Shown here piece after piece: positions 33,764 to 42,974 of a stretch of DNA of 64,000 bases; the first letter of the stretch is position 1; every line of letters begins with the position of its first letter. The notes under the pieces are model-generated. The model was not told where the DNA came from, did no database searches, and worked only from the letters and a program-made list of their open reading frames with translations. The DNA comes from Mycobacterium sp. GTDB taxonomy: Bacteria; Actinomycetota; Actinomycetes; Mycobacteriales; Mycobacteriaceae. The stretch is from assembly GCF_004298145.1 (NCBI RefSeq), contig NZ_SCRH01000047.1, positions 62,001 to 126,000 on the forward strand, written 5' to 3'. The position numbers and the translations under genes are program-made.

Positions 33764-34572
33764 TGGTGAAGGATCTGTTGGAAGGCAAGGTCGCCGTCGT
33801 CACCGGCGCGGCATCGGGGATCGGTCGTGAGTGTGCCAAAGCTTTGGCGCGATGCGGTGCTGCGGTCGCGGTCTCGGATCTCGACTTCAAGGGGGCGCAG
33901 GCGGTGGCCGAGGAGATCGGCGCCGACGGCGGCGATGCGCTTCCCGTTGCGGTCGATATCGGCGATGACGCGCAGGTGAAATCGATGATCGAGCAGACCG
34001 TTGGGCGCTTCGGCCGACTCGACATCATCCACAACAACGCGGCGGCCACACAGCTTGCCAGCACTCGAGATGTGAACGTGGCCGACGCGGATCCCGCTGT
34101 CTGGGAGCAGACGCTGCGCATCAATGTCATGGGCACCATGCTCGCTACCAAGTTTGCACTTCCGCACTTGATCGCAGCTGGTGCGGGGAGCATCATCAAC
34201 ACGTCTTCGGGGGCGGGGCTGGCCGGCGACATCGGCCACACCGCATACGGGGTGTCGAAAGCAGGCATCAACGCCCTTACTCAATACACCGCAGCGCAAT
34301 ACGGCAAGGCCGGAGTGCGGTGCAACGCCGTCGCTCCGGGATTGATCGTCACCCCGGCCACAGAGGACACCTTTGCCGGTCCCATGGGCGAATTCATGTT
34401 GAAGCACCATTTGACGCCGCGGCTCGGCCGTCCCGCCGACATAGCCGCGTTGGTGGTTTTCCTGGCCTCGGACCATTCCGCCTTCATCACGGGGCAGGTT
34501 CTCAGCGTTGATGGCGGGCTCAACACGCACCAACCGCAGTTGGCCGACGTGCGGCAGTTCCTTGACGCCTGA
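33763..34572 (+). CDS. short-chain dehydrogenase/reductase
   Basis: A 269-aa classical SDR: TGAASGIGREC, a HNNAA variant of NNAG, NTSSGAGLAGD serine region, YGVSK and a VDGGLN ending. It begins in a TGATG overlap with the SnoaL gene, so the two are coupled; a GTG one codon earlier is also in frame. It probably oxidises a hydroxyl group on the substrate that the SnoaL protein handles. Confidence 0.9.
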   Translation: MVKDLLEGKVAVVTGAASGIGRECAKALARCGAAVAVSDLDFKGAQAVAEEIGADGGDALPVAVDIGDDAQVKSMIEQTVGRFGRLDIIHNNAAATQLASTRDVNVADADPAVWEQTLRINVMGTMLATKFALPHLIAAGAGSIINTSSGAGLAGDIGHTAYGVSKAGINALTQYTAAQYGKAGVRCNAVAPGLIVTPATEDTFAGPMGEFMLKHHLTPRLGRPADIAALVVFLASDHSAFITGQVLSVDGGLNTHQPQLADVRQFLDA

Positions 34573-34643
34573 GGTTTATTCGCCGACGCACGCTACGCAA
34601 CGATTTGATGAATCATGATCAGAAATCTCTGGTGTCCGTGACT

Positions 34644-35675
34644 ATGCGTGAATCGATCACCCGCACATCGTCTCTCAACGTCGGTCTCTATTTCGATCTG
34701 CGTAATCCGCCCCAGTGGGCGCAGGATCCCGCCAGGCTGTACGGGTTCACACTCGAGATGTGCGAGGAGGCCGAACATCTCGGCGCATCGTCGGCGTGGT
34801 TTTCTGAGCACCATCTCTTCGAGGACGGCTACCTCACCAGCCCGCTGACGTACGCTGCCGCCGTCGCGGCACGGACCAGTCGGTTGAGGTTGGGCACGGC
34901 GATCGTGATTGCGCCGCTTCACAAACCAGCGGAGATCGCCGAACAGAGCGTCGTGGTCGACATCCTGTCCAACGGTCGGCTCGATCTCGGCCTCGGAGCC
35001 GGGTACCGGGTGCCCGAGTTCGAATTGTTCGACGCAACGTTGAAGGCTCGTTACCGACAGACCGACGAGACCGCGCGTCGCCTGCGCGAGTTGTGGAGCC
35101 CAGGGGGTGTTCGTCCTGGCCCCATCCAGAAGTCCATCCCGATCTGGATGGGCTATCAAGGTCCACAGGGAGCGCGCCGGGCGGGCCTGCTCGGCGAGCG
35201 GCTGTTGTCGGCGGATGCCGCCCTCTGGGCGCCCTACGCTGAAGGCCTGGCGGAAGGGGGTTACTCGGACTCGGATGGCGTCATGGCAGGTGGAATCCAG
35301 TGCTGGACATCGGAGGACCCCGACCGCGACTGGCTGGTGGTGAGTAAACACCTTGCGCATCAGTTGAACTCCTACCGGCGGCACATGGTCGAAGGAACGG
35401 ACACGCCGACACCAAAGCCGGTCGACGTGGACCGGATGATCGAGGACGGTCGGAGTGGTCCGCTGGGTTCGTTCATATACGGAACACCTGAGCAGGTGGC
35501 CGAACGGATTCGTGCTTACACCGCTGGAGCTCCGGTGCACGAGGTGTTCCTATGGGCCTCCATCGGGGGCATGCCCGAGGATCACGTCGCACGTAACGTC
35601 CAGACGATCTGCAACCGTTTGGCGCCCTTGCTCAGGACCGACGGACATCGCTCGAATCAGTCCGAGCCGACTTAG
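34644..35675 (+). CDS. luciferase-like monooxygenase (LLM), flavin/F420-dependent
   Basis: A 343-aa TIM-barrel flavin or F420-dependent enzyme. NVGLYFDLRNPPQWA is the first strand; AWFSEHHLFEDGY, LRLGTAIVIAPLHKP and RLDLGLGAGYRVPE follow in the order typical of bacterial luciferase-like proteins. The ATG at 34644 is preferred because the first strand follows it; earlier starts at 34605/34608 are possible and no strong ribosome site marks any of them. Such enzymes perform Baeyer-Villiger-type or hydroxylation reactions, or F420-dependent redox steps. Confidence 0.87.
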   Translation: MRESITRTSSLNVGLYFDLRNPPQWAQDPARLYGFTLEMCEEAEHLGASSAWFSEHHLFEDGYLTSPLTYAAAVAARTSRLRLGTAIVIAPLHKPAEIAEQSVVVDILSNGRLDLGLGAGYRVPEFELFDATLKARYRQTDETARRLRELWSPGGVRPGPIQKSIPIWMGYQGPQGARRAGLLGERLLSADAALWAPYAEGLAEGGYSDSDGVMAGGIQCWTSEDPDRDWLVVSKHLAHQLNSYRRHMVEGTDTPTPKPVDVDRMIEDGRSGPLGSFIYGTPEQVAERIRAYTAGAPVHEVFLWASIGGMPEDHVARNVQTICNRLAPLLRTDGHRSNQSEPT

Positions 35676-35686
35676 ATCTGACCGGC

Positions 35687-36307
35687 CTAATGACTGACGC
35701 CATAGAGCATGTAGTAGGTCAGTTGATCGACGATCTCCTGGCGCGATGGGCGTTTCCCCTCGGCGAAGAAGAGTTCGGCGTGTTCGATCGACGACAGGAC
35801 CAACCCGAATGTCAATCGGACCGTCGTGACCGGATCACGGGTCGGCAGACCGTATTCCGCCGTGCCGTCCCTGACGGTCTCCGCGAGTCGGGCGAACATC
35901 GCCTGCAATCGCGCCGCTGCCGCGGGGTGATGGGCTTGGGCACTCAGGAGGGCGACCACGAGTTGACGATTGTCGTCGAAGAATCCGTACAACAGCTCGA
36001 TGTATCCGCGGCCCAGCTCGAACATCGAGTCCCCGCTCAATCCGTGGCGAGCCCAACGGTTTACCCATGCGTCAACGAACGATTCAAACGGCGCCAGAAC
36101 CGCTTCGTCGAACAGTCCCGACTTGCTGCCGAAATGGCGGAACAACAAGACTTCGCCCACTTGCGCGCGTTCACTGATCTGCTTGGTAGTCGCACCCGCA
36201 TAGCCGAGTTCGGCGAAGACGTCGCGCGCGGCAGCCAGCAGGCGTGCGCGCACCTCGTCGCCGGAACGCCTCGTGCGCGTTGGGCGTCCCGCTCCGGTCG
36301 TGGTCAT
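35687..36307 (-). CDS. TetR family transcriptional regulator
   Basis: A 206-aa TetR protein. The ATG at 36307 has GAGGAG upstream. The helix-turn-helix reads ATTKQISERAQVGEVLLFRHFGSK (about residues 39-62). The C-terminal domain has a YIELLYGFFDDNRQL helix. It is divergent from the FadD at 36470, and the gap carries an ACAGTGAATACT element, which makes FadD a plausible target. Confidence 0.9.
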   Translation of the reverse strand: MTTTGAGRPTRTRRSGDEVRARLLAAARDVFAELGYAGATTKQISERAQVGEVLLFRHFGSKSGLFDEAVLAPFESFVDAWVNRWARHGLSGDSMFELGRGYIELLYGFFDDNRQLVVALLSAQAHHPAAAARLQAMFARLAETVRDGTAEYGLPTRDPVTTVRLTFGLVLSSIEHAELFFAEGKRPSRQEIVDQLTYYMLYGVSH

Positions 36308-36395
36308 ACGAGCTCCTCACCGCCGCGTCGTCGAAAGGTGACGTTGCCACATAACCCTGGACCCTCTGGACATTGACATTGAAATCCGGCGGCTT

Positions 36396-36410
36396 TATAC
36401 AGTGAATACT
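36396..36410. promoter_or_regulatory. TATACAGTGAATACT element in TetR/FadD promoter
   Basis: TATACAGTGAATACT recurs as TATACAGTGATTACT at 48218-48232, upstream of a P450. Here it is followed by a direct repeat of ATACTAT (36406 and 36421). It could be a promoter core with an overlapping operator. Confidence 0.4.
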
Positions 36411-36469
36411 ATCTAACTGCATACTATGGGACGGCTACGGCTTCGTAGCCTAAGCGACAGGATCCGACA

Positions 36470-38131
36470 ATGAGCGACAGTGCGGCTGCCGGGACGGACG
36501 TGGTGGGCCGACACGGCGTCGCCGCGGACGTGCCACATGGCGGTCGCGCCTACGTGGCCGGCGTCGACGGATTCACAGTGACCAGCGAGACCGTGGGACA
36601 AGCGCTTATGCGGCTGGCCGACGAGGCCGCCGAGCGCCCCGCGGTAATGTGGACGACCGATCGTGGCGCCGCAGAGCTCACGTGGCTGGAACTGTGTGAC
36701 CGGGCCCGCCGTGGTGCGGCGATTCTTTTCGAGTTGAACCCCCGCCGCGAGCGCGTGGCCATCGCGGCGTTGAACTCGGTGGAGTGGATCGTAGCGATGT
36801 TCGCGTGCGCCTTCGCCGGTATGCCGATTGTCCCGATCAGCGCGTCGGGTTCGGATGACGAGACACGGCATCAACTCGACCACGCTCGGGTGGGCGTGGT
36901 CTTGGCGGCGAGATCGGCCGGGAATTACCGCGTGCTCGACAGGATGAACGCGCTGGCCGCTTCTCTGGAACGACCGCTCGTCGTGCGTGACATTGCCGAC
37001 CTCGGTTCAACCGTGCTGGCGAGCCCGACGGCAGTGTCGCCTACCGATGAGCTTCTGGTGCAGTTCACCTCTGGCACAACGGGTCGGCCCAAGGCGGCCA
37101 GCTTGTCCCACCGTGCGGCGCTCAGCTGCGGTGCGGTCTTCATGCGGGCCGTCGGTTGTTCAGAGGGCGATCGGTTTCTCAACCCCCTGCCGCTGCACCA
37201 CGTTGGCGGGTCGGTGACGGGCCTGATTGCGGTGCTGGCCATCGGGGGCGCCTACATCCTGGTGGAACGGTTTAGCCCGCAAGCGGTGCTGGATGCTCTG
37301 CGCCAGACTCGACCCTCCATAGCGGGGTTGGTGCCGACGATGATGATCGACCTGCTTGCGTTGCCTGACGTTACCCCGGCCGATTTCGCAAGTCTGCGTA
37401 CGGTCATTGGCGGCGCGGCCGCGGTCGACCCCGCGCTGATAGCGCAGATGGAGCACCGTCTGGGCATCACCATGATCGGGTCTTACGGACAGAGTGAGGC
37501 ACCCGCGATGACCGCCTCGTCACGTGAGGACTCGCCGACGGTGCGCACCCAGACGCTAGGGCGCTGTCTTGCCGGTCGAGATTTCGCCATACGCGACCGT
37601 GCCGGCGCGATCACGGCGCTGGGCGAGATCGGCGAGCTATGCGTACGAGGGCCGTTGACGATGTCGGGATACTTGCGGCCCGAGGGCGGCGTCGACCCCG
37701 CGGTCGACGCGGAGGGCTGGCGACCTACCGGTGATCTGTGCTCGATGGATCACAACGGGGTGATCAGCTTTCACGGACGCATTCGCGAGGTGGTGATCCG
37801 TGGCGGTCTTAACGTGTACCCCGCGGAGGTTGAGCAGGCGATCTCGACACACGAATCCGTCTCGGAGGTAGCGGTTTTCGGGATTGCCGACAAGCGGCTG
37901 GGCGAGCGGGTGGTGGCCGCGGTGATTCCAACCGGAGGTGGCGCGGTGGATGTGGATCAATTGACAGCGCTTGCCGCGGAGAGGCTCAGTTCCTACAAGC
38001 GGCCGGCCGAGTGGCTTGTGGTCACGTCGCTACCTCGCACGAGCACGGGCAAAGTGCGCAAGCACCTGCTGCGCGAGTGGTACGAAAACGGGACTCTGGA
38101 GGCCAACTGCGCAGCCACGCCAGCCGGCTGA
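36470..38131 (+). CDS. AMP-dependent acyl-CoA ligase (FadD family)
   Basis: A 553-aa fatty-acid/acid-CoA ligase with all core motifs: FTSGTTGRPKAA (ATP loop), YGQSEAPAMTAS (adenylate), RPTGDLCSMDHNG, GRIREVVIRGGLNVYPAEVE (hinge) and PRTSTGKVRKHLL with the catalytic lysine. It forms an acyl-CoA from a free acid and ATP. It has its own promoter region opposite a TetR gene, and its stop lies 2 bases from the stop of the convergent crotonase. Confidence 0.93.
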   Translation: MSDSAAAGTDVVGRHGVAADVPHGGRAYVAGVDGFTVTSETVGQALMRLADEAAERPAVMWTTDRGAAELTWLELCDRARRGAAILFELNPRRERVAIAALNSVEWIVAMFACAFAGMPIVPISASGSDDETRHQLDHARVGVVLAARSAGNYRVLDRMNALAASLERPLVVRDIADLGSTVLASPTAVSPTDELLVQFTSGTTGRPKAASLSHRAALSCGAVFMRAVGCSEGDRFLNPLPLHHVGGSVTGLIAVLAIGGAYILVERFSPQAVLDALRQTRPSIAGLVPTMMIDLLALPDVTPADFASLRTVIGGAAAVDPALIAQMEHRLGITMIGSYGQSEAPAMTASSREDSPTVRTQTLGRCLAGRDFAIRDRAGAITALGEIGELCVRGPLTMSGYLRPEGGVDPAVDAEGWRPTGDLCSMDHNGVISFHGRIREVVIRGGLNVYPAEVEQAISTHESVSEVAVFGIADKRLGERVVAAVIPTGGGAVDVDQLTALAAERLSSYKRPAEWLVVTSLPRTSTGKVRKHLLREWYENGTLEANCAATPAG

Positions 38132-38133
38132 GT

Positions 38134-38922
38134 TCATCTGGCAGATCGCGCCTTCGCCCCGGCTACCGCCTCGCGATGCTCGCCGGAGTGCATGCTGCGC
38201 AGTTCCGCTTGCACCGCCGACTCGAACGCCCGGTCGAGCTGATAGTCGAGGTAGCCGTTGAGTGCGCGCTTTGTATCCTGCAGCGCCGCAGGCGGAACAG
38301 CTGCCAGGCGCTCCGCTAGCGCGATGGCTTCGGTCAGCAGGTCAACGGCGGTCACCACGCGCGACGCGATTCCCACCTGCACGGCGCGTTCGGCGGGGAT
38401 GCGTTCGCCGAGGAACAGGTACTCCTTGGCGCGGCCGAGCCCCACAAGAGCGGGAAGGGCTAGGCCGCCGTCGCCGGGAACGAGGCCCATCCGCAGATGC
38501 GGGTCGGCGAGGAAGCTGCCTTCGGCCAGTAAAACGATGTCGGAGAGCACCGCCAGGCTGCAGCCCAGTCCGACCGCGGGTCCGTTGACCGCCGCGATGA
38601 CCGGAACCGGGCAACGCACCATCCCGGTGATGATTGCCCGCGTTTCAGAGATTGTTTGCGAGCGCATCTCCGCGTCGTCAATGTTCTCCTGCATGTAATC
38701 GAAATCGCCGCCGGCGCTGAAGCATTCGCCGGCACCGGTGAGCACGACGGCGCGGACATCGTCGTCGTCAGCGAGGTCTTGCCAGAGTCGCGCCAGCGAT
38801 TGATGCATGACCCGGTTTATCCCGTTACGGTGCTCGGGCCGGTTAAGCGTGACGATCCGGAGGTGACCGACCGCGGTCACCATGACCTCGGGTGCGAGGC
38901 CATACAGGTTCTTATCTGGCAC
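38134..38922 (-). CDS. crotonase-fold (enoyl-CoA hydratase/isomerase) protein
   Basis: A 262-aa member of the family. GTG at 38922 is preferred because ATAGGAG precedes it by 7 bases; the frame is open a further 22 codons. The oxyanion-hole segment VNGPAVGLGCSLAVLSD is normal. The two hydratase glutamate positions are Ser and His (LADPHLRMGLVPGDGG). The PGDGG loop matches that of the protein at 2836. The chemistry may be isomerisation or C-C cleavage rather than hydration. Confidence 0.9.
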   Translation of the reverse strand: MPDKNLYGLAPEVMVTAVGHLRIVTLNRPEHRNGINRVMHQSLARLWQDLADDDDVRAVVLTGAGECFSAGGDFDYMQENIDDAEMRSQTISETRAIITGMVRCPVPVIAAVNGPAVGLGCSLAVLSDIVLLAEGSFLADPHLRMGLVPGDGGLALPALVGLGRAKEYLFLGERIPAERAVQVGIASRVVTAVDLLTEAIALAERLAAVPPAALQDTKRALNGYLDYQLDRAFESAVQAELRSMHSGEHREAVAGAKARSAR

Positions 38923-39006
38923 GGTTGAACTCCTATCGCCTGGATGTCGCCTCGCCGGGGGGCACTTCGACAGCGATCCCGTCATCACCCGGGCATCCGC
39001 CAGCTA

Positions 39007-39023
39007 AACGTGTACAGCGTAAA
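39007..39023. promoter_or_regulatory. partial match to the 17-bp regulon motif, site h
   Basis: The minus strand reads TTTACGCTGTACACGTT. The left ten bases match site f (TTACGCTGTA); the right part is shifted. It lies in the 215-base divergent gap between the crotonase (38922) and the beta-lactamase-fold gene (39138), 85 bases from the crotonase start. Confidence 0.4.
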
Positions 39024-39137
39024 GTAGCATCGTTCTTCGATTCCGATGAAAGCAGTGTCGATGACCCTTCGCGTGGAGCTGATCAAACCCGTTCCCGTTG
39101 ATCGCCGCCGACACCCCGAAGAAACGCCGGCGGGACC

Positions 39138-40232
39138 ATGAGCGGCTCCAAGCCGGATGACCGCCGCATCGGCTTGCTGCTGCAACGGTGCCGCCTGGAG
39201 GTGGACAACGGAACTTTGCCGTCCGCACAGGTTGCCGTCTACGTGGCGGGCAAGCAGTACGCTTTCGAAACCTTCGGTGCGGCTGCGTCTTCGACGCGTT
39301 ACGTGCTGCAGTCAGCGGGTCGGACCGTGGTCGCTGGGGTGGTCTGGAAGCTCATCTCGGAGGTACTTCTCGATGTCAGCCGCACTGTTGCGTCCTACAT
39401 ACCCGAGTTCGGAACCAACGGCAAGGACGTGGTGACCGTCGAGCAAGTGCTTACCCATGTGGCAGGGTTTCCGCTTGCCCCACTGGGCTATCCGCAGATG
39501 CTGCGCCGCGAAGAACGACTCGAGGCATTCTCCCGGTGGCGCCTGACTTCCGCACCCGGCGAGGTCCTGCAGTTTCATCTGACCTCTGCGGCGTGGGTGA
39601 TCGCAGAACTATGCGAGCGGGTGACCGGAGTGCCCATCGCTACCTATCTTCGCGATGTGTTGACAGGCCCACTGGGCTTGAACAGCATCGAGATCGGGCC
39701 GCCGGTGCGCGACCAGCACAATGTGGCACCCTTCGTCCAGATCGATAGATCTGACAGCAATACCCGTAACCCCTGGGGGCCTTGGTATCTGGCAGATCCG
39801 CAGATCCTCGCGGCGGCTGAGCCGAGCCACTCCATAGTGGCGACGGCTGCCGACCTGGCGGGCTGGTATCAGGCATTGATGTATTCGCCGCTCTGGCGTC
39901 GCGAGATGGTAGACGATGCCCTACGCATACGCATCACCTTGCCGGTGACCGGCGAACGTGGCGGAACCCCCAGTGTGCCCGGAAATCTCGGTCTTTTCGT
40001 CGTGGTCGTCGGTGACGACGGACTGTCGCGAGGTTTTCTGCCGACCGCCACGGGACCGCGCACCTTTGGCCACGGGGGAGCGCCTTGTCAGATCGGCTTC
40101 GCGGATCCGGACACTGGGCTGTCATTCGCGTTCCTTACCAACGGCTACCCGGCCTCCGGCTACGAACAGAGCCGTGTGGGCTTGAATCGCATCATCAATA
40201 TCGCCAATCTAGCGGCCGACCTCTTCGACTGA
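39138..40232 (+). CDS. beta-lactamase/esterase-fold protein with altered catalytic motifs
   Basis: A 364-aa protein of the class C beta-lactamase/esterase (EstB, LipE-like) family. The fold is clear: VEQVLTHVAGFPL, SAPGEVLQFHLTSAAWVIAE and a C-terminal FGHGGAPCQIGF. The serine motif SxxK reads SAGR and the second motif YxN reads HLT, so both the lysine and tyrosine bases are lost. Only the third, HGG-type motif remains. It may be an inactive or altered hydrolase. It sits between two crotonases in a catabolic run. Confidence 0.82.
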   Translation: MSGSKPDDRRIGLLLQRCRLEVDNGTLPSAQVAVYVAGKQYAFETFGAAASSTRYVLQSAGRTVVAGVVWKLISEVLLDVSRTVASYIPEFGTNGKDVVTVEQVLTHVAGFPLAPLGYPQMLRREERLEAFSRWRLTSAPGEVLQFHLTSAAWVIAELCERVTGVPIATYLRDVLTGPLGLNSIEIGPPVRDQHNVAPFVQIDRSDSNTRNPWGPWYLADPQILAAAEPSHSIVATAADLAGWYQALMYSPLWRREMVDDALRIRITLPVTGERGGTPSVPGNLGLFVVVVGDDGLSRGFLPTATGPRTFGHGGAPCQIGFADPDTGLSFAFLTNGYPASGYEQSRVGLNRIINIANLAADLFD

Positions 40233-40307
40233 CAATCCGGTGGAGTCACATATGTCATCAACGTTCCGGCAAGACAACTCATTTAGAACCCTCGGCGAAG
40301 CCGACCG

Positions 40308-41114
40308 ATGATGCCCCAGCCGGCGCATGCGGTGTTCGATCGTCCCGCCGCGGCGATCGCGCGCATCACCATAAATCGCCCGAATCGACTGGGGGCGTAC
40401 ACCCCGCGTATGTGCGCGGAGATTCTCGAATCTGTGGAGAATGTCCGGCGCGACGACACGATCCGGGTGTTGATTCTCACCGGCTCGGGACGCGGCTTTT
40501 GCACCGGCGGTGATGTGTCTCCCGATGGCGGCTTCGATGAGGTGCTTGCCCAGCAGAATGGCCGGGCCCGCGAGTTGCGCGAGGACTCACACGCGGTCGT
40601 CAAGGCCCTCTATCACCTCGACAAACCGGTGATTTGCGCGATCAACGGGATCGCGGTCAACGGTGGCTTGGCATTCGCGCTGGCATCCGACATCCGGCTC
40701 GTCGCGCGAAGCGCCCGGCTCGGCGATACGACCGGCCGTGTCGGTCTTCTCCCCGACGAGGGCGGTGCATGGCTCTTCCCGCGAACGATGGGATACGACA
40801 AGGCATTTCGCATGGTCGCGCTGTCCGAGATGTACACCGCCGAGGAGGCGGCCGCGCTCGGATTGGCAACCGCGGTCGTCGACGACGACGACCTGGACAC
40901 CCGCACGCTGGAGCTGGCCGAGAAGCTGGCCGCCGGCGCACCGCTGGCGTTGCGGACCGTGAAGTTCATGATGCGTCGCGCCCTGGACGGCACCCTGGAT
41001 TCGGCGCTCGGGGACGCGCAGCAGGCCGTTTTATGGTTGGGTGCCAGCGCCGATGCGCACGAAGGTAAGAGCGCTTTCCTCGAACGACGGCCGCCGCGTT
41101 TCACGGGCCGCTGA
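40308..41114 (+). CDS. crotonase-fold (enoyl-CoA hydratase/isomerase) protein
   Basis: A 268-aa enoyl-CoA hydratase/isomerase family protein. The segment INGIAVNGGLAFALASD forms the oxyanion hole. The hydratase glutamates are replaced (Ala and Thr in RLGDTTGRVGLLPDEGG). A DEGGAWLFPR loop replaces the usual GAGGTQRL. An ATG one codon later is possible. It is followed by FadD after a single base, so both are surely in one transcript. Confidence 0.9.
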   Translation: MMPQPAHAVFDRPAAAIARITINRPNRLGAYTPRMCAEILESVENVRRDDTIRVLILTGSGRGFCTGGDVSPDGGFDEVLAQQNGRARELREDSHAVVKALYHLDKPVICAINGIAVNGGLAFALASDIRLVARSARLGDTTGRVGLLPDEGGAWLFPRTMGYDKAFRMVALSEMYTAEEAAALGLATAVVDDDDLDTRTLELAEKLAAGAPLALRTVKFMMRRALDGTLDSALGDAQQAVLWLGASADAHEGKSAFLERRPPRFTGR

Positions 41115-41115
41115 C

Positions 41116-42732
41116 ATGACCACGTCGACCGCCGTGATTGACGGACGTACGGTACTGGACCGCTTTCGTAATGCCGTATCGACGATGCCCACGCGTCCGG
41201 CGGTCATCTACTTCGGCACCGTGCTGAGCTTGGCCGACCTCAACCGCGCCAGCGACGAGCTGGCCGCCTGCCTGCATGCGCAAGGGTTGGCCCGAGGTGA
41301 CCGCCTGGCGTTGTACCTGCAAAACATGCCGCAATATCTGATAGGTCTGCTCGCGGCCTGGAAGCTGGGCGGGATCGGTGTACCGGTCAACCCCATGCTG
41401 AAAGCCAACGAGGTCGGGAAAATCCTCGACGACGCCACCCCACGAATTCTCATCGCGCTCGACGAACTCTGCACTGGCGCGTTGCGGCAGATGTTGGCGC
41501 GCAGCAGTGTTCGTCAAGTCATTACGACCAGCGCTCTGGACTGGGCCGGCGATACCGATGCCCGGGTGCTTCCCGCTGAGCGTGCTGCCGTCCCTGACGG
41601 CGCCGTCGATCTCATCGATCTCCTCGACCGGCACGCCGGCGAAGTGCCACAGGCCTTTTCGCCGGAGCCCGACGACGTCGCGGTCATCACCTACACCTCG
41701 GGCACGACCGGCGTGCCCAAGGGCGCGATGAACACCCACCGAAACGTCGCCGTTGGTGGAGCCGCCTACTGCGACTGGTTCAGCCTGAGCAGCGCCGATA
41801 TCGTTCTCGCGGTAGCTCCGTTGTTCCATGTGACCGGCTTGACCGGGCACATCGCCTGTGCGCTCAGCGCACCGGCGCCTCTTATCCTGTGCTACCGATT
41901 TCACCCCGACATGATCGTGCAGGTCATTCGACGGCACCGGCCGACGTTCACCGTCGCCGCGATAACCGCGTTGATCGCGCTCGTCGACAGCGACGCCACC
42001 CGCGACGATCTCGCGAGCCTGACCAAGATCGCCTCCGGTGGTGCGCCGGTTGCGATCGGTGTGGTCGAAAGATTCGAACATCGGTTTGGCGCCTACATCC
42101 GCAACGTCTACGGCATGACCGAGACGACATCGCCGGTGCTGGCGGTGCCCCCGGCCGGTCGTGCCCCCGTCGAGAAGCGCACGGGCGCACTGTCGGTGGG
42201 TGTCCCGGTGCTGTCGGCGCGTGTGGCGGTGCTCGACGACGAAGGGGCGCAGATCGGACCGGGCCAGATCGGCGAACTGGCCGTCGACGGCCCACAGATC
42301 GTGCCCGGGTACTGGCGTAATGCCGAAGCCGGCGCCGAGGCCCGGACCGGCAACTGGTTCAGGACAGGCGATGTCGGCTACGTCGACGATGGTGGCTGGT
42401 ATTACCTGGTGGACCGCAAGAAGGATGTGATCATCGCCAGCGGCTTCAAGGTATGGCCGCGCGAGGTCGAGGATGTTCTGTACTCGCACGCTGCAGTGCT
42501 AGAGGCCGGTGTCGTCGGGCGACCCGATCCGTACCGTGGCGAGTCGGTGGTGGCGTATGTCTCTGTGCGCGAAGGGTTTACCATTGAGCCCGGCGAACTC
42601 GTGCAGTTCTGCCGGGACCGGCTTGCCGCATACAAGTACCCGCGCGAAATCGAAATCGTCGACGCGATTCCCAAAACCGTGACGGGCAAAATCTTGCGCC
42701 GTAACCTGCGCGAGACCGCCGCGGGCGGCTAG
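41116..42732 (+). CDS. AMP-dependent acyl-CoA ligase (FadD family)
   Basis: A 538-aa adenylate-forming acyl-CoA ligase. The start at 41116 (MTTSTAVID) is preferred to an earlier one inside the preceding gene. YTSGTTGVPKGA (ATP loop), YGMTETTSPV, RTGDVGYVDDGG, DRKKDVIIASGFKVWPREVE and PKTVTGKILRRNLRE (catalytic Lys) are all intact. It activates a free acid as CoA ester. It is coupled to the crotonase at 40308. Confidence 0.94.
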   Translation: MTTSTAVIDGRTVLDRFRNAVSTMPTRPAVIYFGTVLSLADLNRASDELAACLHAQGLARGDRLALYLQNMPQYLIGLLAAWKLGGIGVPVNPMLKANEVGKILDDATPRILIALDELCTGALRQMLARSSVRQVITTSALDWAGDTDARVLPAERAAVPDGAVDLIDLLDRHAGEVPQAFSPEPDDVAVITYTSGTTGVPKGAMNTHRNVAVGGAAYCDWFSLSSADIVLAVAPLFHVTGLTGHIACALSAPAPLILCYRFHPDMIVQVIRRHRPTFTVAAITALIALVDSDATRDDLASLTKIASGGAPVAIGVVERFEHRFGAYIRNVYGMTETTSPVLAVPPAGRAPVEKRTGALSVGVPVLSARVAVLDDEGAQIGPGQIGELAVDGPQIVPGYWRNAEAGAEARTGNWFRTGDVGYVDDGGWYYLVDRKKDVIIASGFKVWPREVEDVLYSHAAVLEAGVVGRPDPYRGESVVAYVSVREGFTIEPGELVQFCRDRLAAYKYPREIEIVDAIPKTVTGKILRRNLRETAAGG

Positions 42733-42974
42733 ATACAGAGCTCCACGACTTCGGCGTCAGCATCGAAGGTGCGGCGGATCCACTCGCGCAGGGTCTCATT
42801 ATCGTAGCCAGGCAAAGCTTTTCCTCCATCTGCAACAGCGGGCGACGGATCCGCCGCGTTCGGCGGCCCTAGTGTCAAAGCCAGTTCCCCGCGATGAAGT
42901 CAGTGCAACCTTAGTGTGTGGTTTGGTGCGGCATGAATTAAAGAAATGCCGGGTGTCCGGCGACGGTTCGAGTT
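42733..42974. other. intergenic region with a small possible gene remnant and a hairpin
   Basis: The minus strand has an open stretch reading KALPGYDNETLREWIRR then TFDADAEVVELCI and a stop at 42730-42732. It looks protein-like but I cannot name a family; it may be the 3' end of a lost gene. A hairpin CCGCCG-CGTT-CGGCGG stands at 42851-42866. No start or complete gene was found. Confidence 0.3.

Noticed and set aside
41101..42489. 462-codon open frame on the minus strand
   Set aside because: Antisense shadow of the intact FadD gene at 41116-42732, which has every motif of its family.
42851..42866. GC-rich hairpin as an intrinsic terminator
   Set aside because: The stem is only 6 bases and no T-run follows on either strand; it may be chance.
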